Assembly: GCA_025455765.1 (NCBI GenBank)
Contig: JALOLX010000122.1
Coordinates: forward strand, 1-5,561
Direction: 5' to 3'
DNA from: Flavobacteriales bacterium
Lineage (GTDB): Bacteria > Bacteroidota > Bacteroidia > Flavobacteriales_F > PHOS-HE28
DNA length: 5,561 nucleotides
A program made the position numbers and the translations under genes. Under the pieces are notes generated by a model. That model was given only the letters and a program-made list of their open reading frames with translations. It did no database searches and was not told the DNA's origin. Of this stretch, positions 1 to 4,992 are shown in pieces. Numbering within the stretch: position 1 is the stretch's first letter; every line of letters begins with the position of its first letter.

Positions 1-124
1 CGTTCATGAAGCCCAGGAGGGCGACGAACATGGCGATGCTGAAGGTGACCCCGATAGCGGCCACGATGCTCTGCTTGAGCTTGGCGCGCAGAATGGTGAG
101 GGCGATGGTGATCAGCAATGCCAT
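1..124 (-). CDS. ABC transporter permease, MacB/FtsX type (N-terminal fragment)
   Basis: This is the first 41 codons of a permease that runs off the left edge; the 3' end is outside the window. The translation begins MALLITIALTILRAKLKQ and continues into a hydrophobic segment (about residues 19-40, ending ...FVALLGFMN). A short amphipathic 'LTxLRAKLKQ' stretch before the first membrane helix, followed by 'GVTFSIAMF', is typical of the start of MacB/FtsX/LolC-family ABC permeases, which carry a large periplasmic domain after this helix. The start codon lies three bases after the stop of the adaptor gene (TGA TCC ATG), so the two are almost certainly one operon with coupled translation. By family knowledge the permease would pair with an ATP-binding subunit, probably encoded further left, to form an inner-membrane export complex with the adaptor. 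Substrate cannot be told. The fragment is short, so the family call rests on the N-terminal pattern and the adaptor next door. Confidence 0.78.
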   Translation of the reverse strand, partial: MALLITIALTILRAKLKQSIVAAIGVTFSIAMFVALLGFMN

Positions 125-127
125 GGA

Positions 128-1339
128 TCAGGGCCTGAAGAGCACGGTGGTGCTATCGATGCCGCCAAGCACCTCCACCCGATCGAGGTCGCGGAGGCCG
201 ATCTGTACAGCGGTGCGCTCCTCGGCCCCAGTGCCTACGGAATCGCCGGGGAGCAGGTAGCTGGCGGGAATGGTGAGGGCGCGCGCCTTGCGGTCCAGGA
301 TGATGTTGGCCTCGGCCGTGAGGTTGGGATAGAGCTGCGGCGGGGTCTGCGTGAAGCGCGCTTCCACGGTGAAGGTGCGCGTGCGGGCGTCCATCAGTGG
401 CACGATGCGCGTGATGGTCGCCGGGAAGGCCTCGCGATAGAGCTCCAGGGTCACCGCCACTTCCTGCCCGACCTTGACGCGTGCAATGTCGCGCTCGTCC
501 ACCTCCAGCTCCAGGTAGAGGTCGGTGGCGCTGCCGATGATGGCCACCGGTTGCTGCGGCGTGGCCAGCTCACCGGGTTCCACCAGGAGATCATAGACCA
601 CGCCATCGATGAGGCTTTGCGGCGTGCGGTCCGCGTTGCCGGCCGCGCTGATGAGGGCCGTGTTGCGGGCCACCTCGAGCTCTGTGCGCAAGCGGGCGCG
701 GGTCTCCTCCAGCGAGCGCGCTGCATTCCGCCAAGCGGTCCGGCTGCTGGTGAAGGCCAGTTCGCGCTGGTCTAGCTCTGCACGGCTGCCGATCTGTTGC
801 GCCCACAAGGCCCGTTGACGCACCACGTTCGCACTGTCCACCACGTAGCGTTCGCGGGCCTGCTCCAGGGCTTGGCGCAACTGGGCGAGCACCGGACCCT
901 GATCGGAGGCGTTGCGCACCAGCAACTGAAGCTGGGCCGCCGCGCTCCGTTCGTTGGCACGCGAGCTGCGATCATCGATGTGGAGCAGTGCTGTGCCGGC
1001 ACGCACCGTATCGCCCTCCTGCACCAGCAGCGCCAGCACAGGGCCGGTGACCGTGGGATAGACCTTGTATTGCCCGGCGGCCTTCACCACCCCGCTGGCG
1101 TAGACGCTTTCGGTGATGGGGCCCATGGTGGGCAGTGTGGTCACCTGATCGGAAGTACAGGCGACCAGAAGGAAGACCACCGCGAGCACCACCAGCCAGC
1201 GTGGAACGGCATGGCCGATCCGGGTGGTTGCCGCAGTATCGTCCCCGTGCGGAACGCACTGCTCGCCACCTCGGCTACCTGCGGTCGCCGGTCGACCGGT
1301 AGGGTAGGTCAAGGCCGGTGTGGACTTCGTTCTTTTCAT
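128..1339 (-). CDS. Periplasmic adaptor lipoprotein, HlyD/AcrA (membrane fusion) family
   Basis: Predicted 403-residue efflux adaptor, linking an inner-membrane pump to an outer-membrane channel. A hydrophobic stretch at residues 49-60 ends in the lipobox LVAC, with Cys61 the predicted lipidated residue, so mature protein would be a lipoprotein. Residues 78-122 (GVVKAAGQYKVYPTVTG...VQEGDTVRAGTALLHID) form the first half of the biotinyl-lipoyl domain. About 123-232 is the Ala/Arg/Glu-rich coiled-coil hairpin. Residues 245-268 (DGVVYDLLVEPGELATPQQP) are the second lipoyl half, followed by a beta-barrel domain to about 355 and a membrane-proximal C-terminal domain. The start at 1339 is chosen because it is the last ATG before the signal region; the frame stays open upstream to 1774 but would run antisense into the regulator gene. 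The n-region before the hydrophobic core is unusually long, about 48 residues. It is followed three bases later by the ABC permease, so the partner pump is probably ABC-type (MacA/DevB-like) rather than RND. Family call is firm; exact start and substrate are not. Confidence 0.9.
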   Translation of the reverse strand: MKRTKSTPALTYPTGRPATAGSRGGEQCVPHGDDTAATTRIGHAVPRWLVVLAVVFLLVACTSDQVTTLPTMGPITESVYASGVVKAAGQYKVYPTVTGPVLALLVQEGDTVRAGTALLHIDDRSSRANERSAAAQLQLLVRNASDQGPVLAQLRQALEQARERYVVDSANVVRQRALWAQQIGSRAELDQRELAFTSSRTAWRNAARSLEETRARLRTELEVARNTALISAAGNADRTPQSLIDGVVYDLLVEPGELATPQQPVAIIGSATDLYLELEVDERDIARVKVGQEVAVTLELYREAFPATITRIVPLMDARTRTFTVEARFTQTPPQLYPNLTAEANIILDRKARALTIPASYLLPGDSVGTGAEERTAVQIGLRDLDRVEVLGGIDSTTVLFRP

Positions 1340-1445
1340 GGGATCTTCACTTCCATTGTCGGATTCGTTCAATACAAGCCCGGAGCTTTGTGGCGCCATG
1401 GGACGAGAAAATGGTGGAAAGTGGGCACAAGGCGGGATACACGTC

Positions 1446-1480
1446 ACAGCGCTGTTGAGCGAAGATACGGGAGTACAGCG
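1446..1480. repeat. Cluster of ACAGCG/CGCTGT half-sites
   Basis: ACAGCGCTGT at 1446-1455 is a perfect 10-bp palindrome made of overlapping ACAGCG (1446-1451) and CGCTGT (1450-1455). A further ACAGCG lies at 1475-1480, so CGCTGT at 1450-1455 and ACAGCG at 1475-1480 also form an inverted pair with a 19-base spacer. The same hexamers make up the arms of the palindrome at 1609-1624. This is read directly from the sequence; a role as protein-binding half-sites is inference. Confidence 0.45.
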
Positions 1481-1532
1481 CGGCCTGTTGCGCGTCCCGG
1501 CGGCAACTTGGTGCTCGTTCCATGGCCTCATC

Positions 1533-1558
1533 CGGTCCGTCCTGGGAAGGCGGTCCGT
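1533..1558 (+). repeat. Direct repeat of CGGTCCGT
   Basis: The octamer CGGTCCGT occurs at 1533-1540 and again at 1551-1558, start-to-start distance 18 bases. A partial copy (GGTCCG) lies at 1578-1583 inside the inverted repeat. OmpR/PhoB-family regulators usually bind direct repeats, which makes this pair upstream of the regulator gene a possible site. The repeat is short and could be coincidence in GC-rich DNA. Confidence 0.35.
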
Positions 1559-1571
1559 TCTCGACAAGGCG

Positions 1572-1598
1572 GCCGGTGGTCCGATGTGGACCACCGGC
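1572..1598. repeat. Perfect inverted repeat, 11-bp arms, 5-base loop
   Basis: The arms GCCGGTGGTCC (1572-1582) and GGACCACCGGC (1588-1598) are exact reverse complements separated by GATGT. As RNA this would be a very stable GC-rich hairpin; as DNA it is a dyad. There is no T-run after it on either strand, so it does not look like an intrinsic terminator. It sits 55 bases upstream of the response-regulator start, which suits an operator or a 5'-leader hairpin. Confidence 0.6.
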
Positions 1599-1608
1599 TC
1601 GCCGACAA

Positions 1609-1624
1609 CGCTGTTCGAACAGCG
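1609..1624. promoter_or_regulatory. Perfect 16-bp palindrome, candidate operator
   Basis: CGCTGTTCGAACAGCG reads identically on both strands. It ends 29 bases before the response-regulator ATG. Length and perfect two-fold symmetry are what a homodimeric helix-turn-helix repressor or activator typically binds. The arms (CGCTGT) recur in the 1446-1480 cluster. The symmetry is certain; which protein binds, if any, is unknown. Confidence 0.45.
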
Positions 1625-1653
1625 ATCTTCGCATCCCTGAGGCGAGTGAACGC

Positions 1654-2334
1654 ATGCGCATCCTGGTCGTAGAGGACGAACCCAAAGTAGCCGCCTTCCT
1701 GAAGCAGGGGTTGGAGGAGAGCGGCCATGAAGTGGTGGCTGCTTATGATGGTCGAACAGGGGCCAGCCTGGCACTACAGCAAGATATTGATCTGGTTGTA
1801 ATGGACGTGGTAATGCCCGTGATGAGCGGGATTGAAGCCTGCCGAGCCATCCGGGCGGCAGGTGCCACGATGCCCATCCTCCTGCTCACAGCGCTGGGTA
1901 CCACCGATGACAAGGTGAACGGGCTGGATGCAGGTGCGGATGATTACTTGGTAAAGCCGTTCGAGTTCCGCGAACTGTTGGCGCGCATCCGGTCACTATC
2001 GCGCAGGAACTCGGCAACGCATGAGCAGGCGGAACAACTCAGCTATGGCCCGTTAACGCTCGACCTTGCTCGGAAGGAGGCTGTCCGGAACGGTCAGCGT
2101 ATCCCGCTCACTGCGAAAGAATTCGCGCTGCTCGAGTACTTGATGCGCAATGCGGAACGGGTGCTATCCAGGTCACAGATCAGTGAACGTGTGTGGGACA
2201 TTGACTTTGACACCGGAACCAATGTGGTGGAAGCCTATATCAAATTGCTTCGCAAGAAAGTAGATCGGGAATTTGAGCCCAAGCTTATCCGCACACGTGT
2301 AGGGTTAGGATACATCCTTACGGAGCACACATGA
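1654..2334 (+). CDS. Two-component response regulator, OmpR/PhoB family
   Basis: Cytoplasmic DNA-binding transcription regulator of 226 residues, the usual length for the family. The receiver domain spans about residues 1-118: acidic pocket Glu8-Asp9, phospho-acceptor Asp51 in DLVVMDVVMP, conserved Thr79 in LLLTA, and Lys101 in DYLVKPFE. The C-terminal winged helix covers about 130-224, with the typical LTAKEFALLEYLMRN and the closing TRVGLGYIL. All key receiver residues are present. The ATG at 1654 is chosen because the protein then begins MRILVVEDE, the canonical receiver start; an in-frame ATG at 1522 would add 44 non-conserved residues and overlap the palindromes. The stop overlaps the start of the kinase gene (ATGA), so the pair is translationally coupled. 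Overall likeness is to the CusR/CopR/ArlR branch, which often governs efflux or envelope genes. The inferred target is the divergent adaptor-permease operon, but target and signal cannot be proven from sequence. Confidence 0.96.
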   Translation: MRILVVEDEPKVAAFLKQGLEESGHEVVAAYDGRTGASLALQQDIDLVVMDVVMPVMSGIEACRAIRAAGATMPILLLTALGTTDDKVNGLDAGADDYLVKPFEFRELLARIRSLSRRNSATHEQAEQLSYGPLTLDLARKEAVRNGQRIPLTAKEFALLEYLMRNAERVLSRSQISERVWDIDFDTGTNVVEAYIKLLRKKVDREFEPKLIRTRVGLGYILTEHT

Positions 2335-3701
2335 AGATACGCACGCGACTGGCCCTCCAGTTCATGTTGCTCTCATCATTGGTCATGGGTGTGTCTTTTC
2401 TTATCATTTACACATTTACGTCCTATTACCATAAGAATGAGTTCAAGGACCGCATGCGGAATAGAGGAATGAATGCGGCTAAATTGTTGATCCAAGTTGA
2501 CGAGGTAAGTGAAGCTCTTCTAAGCCGTATCGAACAGGATAACCCTGTTCGCTTACCGGAGGAGTCGATCCGCATCTTCGACCATCACAATACCCTCATC
2601 TTCCACTTGGATGCCGTCCCACTGGCTCCCACCGATCCTTCGGTCGTTGATGAGGTACGCTTGAGTGGCGAGCATTCTTCTCGGAATGGTGATCGGGACC
2701 TGATCGCTTTCCCGTTCAATGATCGGTATGACCGCTTCGTCGTAGTGGTCAGCGGTAACGATCTTTTTGGCCGAAGCAAATTGAAGAATTTGCGTAATAT
2801 TCTCCTGATCACATTTATACTTGGCCCTATTTTTACTTTCGTTGTGGGTCGCCTGTATGCTGAGCGATCATTGAAGCCGCTGAGCGCGTTGGTGGGTGAG
2901 CTCCACACCTTTAATGCAACGAACCTGGGCCAGCGGCTGGCAGTGAACGGATCGAACGACGAAGTGGATGCTGTAGCCCACAGCTTCAACGAATTGATGA
3001 CCAGGCTGGAGTCCTCGTTCCGATCCCAGCGCAACTTCATCGCCAACGCTTCGCACGAAATGCGGACACCACTGACCACGATTTCGGGGCAGTTGGAAGT
3101 GCTTCTGCTCAAGGAGCGCGACGCACCCTCGTACCGGACGGCGCTCACTTCGGTACTGGATGATATGCATGCGTTGAACCGCCTGGCCGATCGCCTGCTG
3201 TTGCTGGCCCAAGCCGAAGCCACTGCCACCGCATCGAGCTTTGCCAGGGTGCGCTTGGATGAACTGCTCTGGTTCGCCAGACAGGAAACGCTGAAGGCCG
3301 ATAAGGCAGCGGTAGTGGACGTGGTGATCGACAATGTGGAGGAGGAGGAAGACCTGAACGTATTCGGGAACGATGCGCTCCTGCGCTCCATGCTCATCAA
3401 CCTGATGGAGAATGCGTGCAAATACGCTGATGACCATCGCGCACGCGTGAAACTCTACGGTTCCGAGCAGACCATCTGCATCAGTGTGAGCAATACCGGT
3501 CCACCGATCGACCCCGAGGACCAGGAGCGCATCTTCGAGCCCTTTCACCGAGGTCGCAATTCCACCCGTGCCTCTGGACATGGGATCGGACTATCCCTGG
3601 TACGCCGCATCGCACAGCTGCATCATGGCGCGGTACACCTTCGCTCCTCTGCTGTGAGTGGAACACGCTTCACGGTGGTCCTTCCGAAAATGGCGGCCTG
3701 A
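2331..3701 (+). CDS. Sensor histidine kinase with HAMP domain (CusS-like architecture)
   Basis: Inner-membrane sensor kinase of 456 residues, partner of the response regulator whose stop codon it overlaps by 4 bases. Membrane helix 1 is at about residues 9-30, a periplasmic sensor region at about 31-154, helix 2 at about 155-174, and a HAMP linker at about 175-228. The HisKA dimerisation domain has the phospho-acceptor His242 in FIANASHEMRTPLTT. The ATPase domain has the N box with Asn361 in NLMENACKYA, an F box (IFEPFHRG, 401-408), a G2 box (GHGIGLSLV, 416-424), and a closing SGTRFTVVLP. The G1 box reads NTGPPI (388-393) where the usual form is DxGxGI; a related N-x-G-x-P-I form occurs, from memory, in CusS-type kinases, so this alone does not imply loss of activity. 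The sensor region resembles nothing I can name, so the stimulus is unknown; metal or envelope stress would fit the neighbouring efflux genes. The 5' part is noticeably more AT-rich than the catalytic part. Confidence 0.95.
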   Translation: MKIRTRLALQFMLLSSLVMGVSFLIIYTFTSYYHKNEFKDRMRNRGMNAAKLLIQVDEVSEALLSRIEQDNPVRLPEESIRIFDHHNTLIFHLDAVPLAPTDPSVVDEVRLSGEHSSRNGDRDLIAFPFNDRYDRFVVVVSGNDLFGRSKLKNLRNILLITFILGPIFTFVVGRLYAERSLKPLSALVGELHTFNATNLGQRLAVNGSNDEVDAVAHSFNELMTRLESSFRSQRNFIANASHEMRTPLTTISGQLEVLLLKERDAPSYRTALTSVLDDMHALNRLADRLLLLAQAEATATASSFARVRLDELLWFARQETLKADKAAVVDVVIDNVEEEEDLNVFGNDALLRSMLINLMENACKYADDHRARVKLYGSEQTICISVSNTGPPIDPEDQERIFEPFHRGRNSTRASGHGIGLSLVRRIAQLHHGAVHLRSSAVSGTRFTVVLPKMAA

Positions 3702-3776
3702 TGCGATCAGCAGCAGTGCTGAGACGACCGTTCATTTCATCGATCTTTCACGTGGTCTTCCCGGCCGTTCCGGACG

Positions 3777-3797
3777 CTGGTGAGTGCTTTGCACCAG
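3777..3797. repeat. Small inverted repeat upstream of the coiled-coil gene
   Basis: CTGGTG (3777-3782) and CACCAG (3792-3797) are exact reverse complements with a 9-base spacer; an alternative pairing GTGC/GCAC (3784-3787 with 3791-3794) nests inside. It lies in the 112-base gap after the kinase gene and 16 bases before the next start codon. There is no T-run, so it is not a typical terminator. It might affect translation of the next gene, or be chance. Confidence 0.25.
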
Positions 3798-3813
3798 TAA
3801 CGAACAACGCGCC

Positions 3814-4692
3814 ATGGAACGCACGAACACACCCTCATCCTCCAACCAACGCCGTTGGAACCTGGCCATCCCGGTGCTCAGCGCATTGGGCATCCTTGCC
3901 CTTGTTGCCTCCTTGAGCGGGGGTGATGAAGAGCAAGCCACCAAGGAACGCGAGCTGACCCTGCGGAACGAACGGCTGATCGGCGAAAAGCTTGAACTCG
4001 AGAAGCAGGTTGCTCGCCGGGACGAGGCCCTATTCAGTGAACAAAGGGAATCAGCGTTCAACACCAAGCGTATCAAGCAGCTTCAACAAGAACTTGATGA
4101 GGCCCTCCGCGCAGGAGACCGTGCGCGCGCTCGTGCCGGTGAAGCAGAGCGTCTGAAGCGGAAAGTGGCCGACCTCCAGCGCGCCAAAGATGAGGCCATC
4201 GCCAACTTGGAGAACCGGTATAACGCCGAGCGCGATCTGCAGGAACAACTCGAACGCATGCGCGTGGAGCGCGACGCTCTGACCGCTCGCCTCGAACAGC
4301 AGCAGTTCGGCAGCCAGTTGGTGAACAATGCCGTGGTGGAGGCCTTGCGCGGCAAGCGGGGACACCTGACCATTCGGGCCCGCCGTGCCAATGAGATCCG
4401 CATGGGCTTCGACCTTCCACAGGAGATGGCCGCCAATGCAAGCTTCAAGATCCACAGTCCAGCAGGACGGTCGTACGAAGGTGGAGATCCGGCGATGACC
4501 ATTCTCCATGAAGATGCTCCCCATGAGCCGGTCGCCGCGTTGTATGCACTATCCGGCGAAGGGCCCCGCGAACGCACCGCACGCGTACACCTGAAGTTCG
4601 AGCCCAAGGACCGACTGGTACCAGGTACCTACCGTATCGATATCTGTGCCGGTGATGTGTACCTGAACACTGTTCTTCTGAACCTGCGTTAG
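3814..4692 (+). CDS. Membrane-anchored coiled-coil protein of unknown function
   Basis: Hypothetical protein of 292 residues. A short basic N-terminus (SSNQRRWN) precedes a single hydrophobic helix at about residues 17-34 (LAIPVLSALGILALVASL), giving a predicted N-in topology with the rest in the periplasm. Residues about 40-165 are a long, strongly charged Glu/Arg/Lys/Gln-rich segment with heptad-like leucines, almost certainly coiled coil. Residues about 170-292 look beta-rich and globular (LTIRARRANEIRMGFDLP..., ending YRIDICAGDVYLNTVLLNLR). I do not recognise the C-terminal domain; similar 'TM, coiled coil, small beta domain' proteins occur in Bacteroidota as uncharacterised proteins. The ATG at 3814 is preferred to an in-frame GTG at 3784 that would add ten residues ahead of the basic anchor. 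It follows the kinase gene on the same strand with a 112-base gap, so it may be co-transcribed, but nothing shows a shared function. A real gene is well supported by the structured composition; function is not. Confidence 0.85.
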   Translation: MERTNTPSSSNQRRWNLAIPVLSALGILALVASLSGGDEEQATKERELTLRNERLIGEKLELEKQVARRDEALFSEQRESAFNTKRIKQLQQELDEALRAGDRARARAGEAERLKRKVADLQRAKDEAIANLENRYNAERDLQEQLERMRVERDALTARLEQQQFGSQLVNNAVVEALRGKRGHLTIRARRANEIRMGFDLPQEMAANASFKIHSPAGRSYEGGDPAMTILHEDAPHEPVAALYALSGEGPRERTARVHLKFEPKDRLVPGTYRIDICAGDVYLNTVLLNLR

Positions 4693-4716
4693 ATCCGGCG
4701 GGAGCCAGGGCGGGAT

Positions 4717-4754
4717 CGTGGACCTTGCCGGGAGGTTACGGTCCACGGTCCACG
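4717..4754. repeat. Tandem GGTCCAC with inverted copy
   Basis: GGTCCAC occurs twice in direct succession (4740-4746, 4747-4753). Upstream, CGTGGACC at 4717-4724 is the exact reverse complement of GGTCCACG at 4740-4747 and also of 4747-4754, so two alternative 8-bp stems with loops of 15 or 22 bases are possible. It lies 24 bases after the coiled-coil gene's stop and lacks a T-run. It could be a 3' hairpin protecting the message, or a binding site; neither is shown. Confidence 0.4.
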
Positions 4755-4925
4755 CCCAAAGCTCCTGCTCCAACATCACTGCCATGCTTGCCATCGTGGT
4801 CTTCCTCCTCGCCGCTTACTGCACCGCAGCCATGCTCCTGATCGCGTTGCTGCTTGCGATGGACCGTCTGAAACGCTGGAGACATCGGCCGGTCCGCCAC
4901 CGGTACTTGCATTCTCCTCTACCAG

Positions 4926-4957
4926 CGAAGGCCCCACAACGGGGCCTTCGGTTTTTT
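4926..4957 (+). terminator. Rho-independent terminator
   Basis: CGAAGGCCCC (4926-4935) pairs perfectly with GGGGCCTTCG (4941-4950) around a 5-base loop ACAAC, and the stem is followed by GTTTTTT (4951-4957). A 10-bp GC-rich stem plus a six-T tract is a textbook intrinsic terminator for rightward transcription. It would end the transcript of the coiled-coil gene, and possibly of the whole regulator-kinase-coiled-coil run, and isolate the ridA-like gene. No matching A-tract lies on the left side, so it should work mainly in one direction. Confidence 0.93.
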
Positions 4958-4988
4958 GTACGATCGGGACCGAAGTACCGCACCTTTG
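4955..4988 (+). promoter_or_regulatory. Candidate Bacteroidota-type promoter for the ridA-like gene
   Basis: TTTG at 4955-4958 could be a -33 element and CACCTTTG at 4981-4988 a -7 element, one base from the Bacteroidota consensus TAnnTTTG, with a 22-base spacer. The -33 element would use the last T residues of the upstream terminator. The -7 element ends only four bases before the ATG at 4993, so transcription would begin at or near the start codon and give a leaderless or nearly leaderless message. This is a motif match by eye, and the consensus is short. Confidence 0.3.
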
Positions 4989-4992
4989 CACC

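Larger units (their letters stand above)
1340..1653. promoter_or_regulatory. Divergent intergenic region between efflux operon and two-component system
   Basis: These 314 bases separate the start of the leftward adaptor gene from the start of the rightward response regulator, so both promoters should lie here. No gene is supported, although frames stay open on both strands because the region is GC-rich. What can be seen is unusual symmetry: a perfect 16-bp palindrome (1609-1624), a perfect inverted repeat with 11-bp arms (1572-1598), a 10-bp palindrome (1446-1455), an 8-bp palindrome TGGCGCCA (1391-1398), and a direct repeat of CGGTCCGT (1533-1540 and 1551-1558). No clean promoter consensus is evident; the nearest Bacteroidota-type -7 match on the plus strand (GAGCTTTG, 1383-1390) has no -33 partner at proper spacing. 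Regulation of both operons by the adjacent response regulator is an inference from arrangement only. Confidence 0.7.
4693..4992. other. Intergenic region: tandem repeat, hydrophobic open frame, terminator, candidate promoter
   Basis: These 300 bases lie between the coiled-coil gene and the ridA-like gene. They hold a tandem GGTCCAC repeat with an upstream inverted copy (4717-4754), a plus-strand open frame from ATG 4784 whose first 25 codons encode a hydrophobic segment followed by a basic tail, an intrinsic terminator (4926-4957), and a possible promoter reaching into the next gene. The hydrophobic frame has no stop until 5131, running through the terminator and into the ridA-like gene in another frame, so it is not annotated as a gene. 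Confidence 0.6.

Noticed and set aside
1383..1390. GAGCTTTG, one mismatch from the Bacteroidota -7 promoter element.
   Set aside because: The nearest upstream TTG (1355-1357) is 25 bases away, outside the usual spacing, and it lies 260 bases from the gene it would serve.
1522..1653. Upstream ATG extending the response regulator by 44 residues.
   Set aside because: The canonical receiver start MRILVVEDE begins at 1654; the extension is unconserved in character and covers the palindromic elements.
797..1672. Plus-strand open frame of 291 codons opposite the adaptor gene.
   Set aside because: It is antisense to a well-supported gene, has His/Arg/Gly-rich composition and no recognisable domain.
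1340..1774. N-terminal extension of the adaptor reading frame by 145 codons on the minus strand.
   Set aside because: It would run antisense through the whole divergent intergenic region and 121 bases into the response regulator; the sequence is Pro/Arg/Ser-rich without domain features, as expected for a chance open frame in GC-rich DNA.
2585..3581. Long minus-strand open frames opposite the histidine kinase.
   Set aside because: They are antisense shadows of a clear kinase; composition is Ser/Arg- or His/Gln-rich with no domain pattern.
3784..3813. GTG start adding ten residues to the coiled-coil protein.
   Set aside because: ATG 3814 gives a normal short basic N-terminus before the membrane helix; the GTG lies within the small inverted repeat and has no better ribosome-binding sequence.
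3701..3916. Plus-strand 71-codon open frame starting at the kinase stop codon.
   Set aside because: It overlaps the coiled-coil gene in another frame and has Pro/His-rich, structureless composition.
4051..4607. Several minus-strand open frames opposite the coiled-coil gene.
   Set aside because: Low-complexity Arg/Ser/Cys-rich shadows caused by the biased codon composition of the coiled coil.
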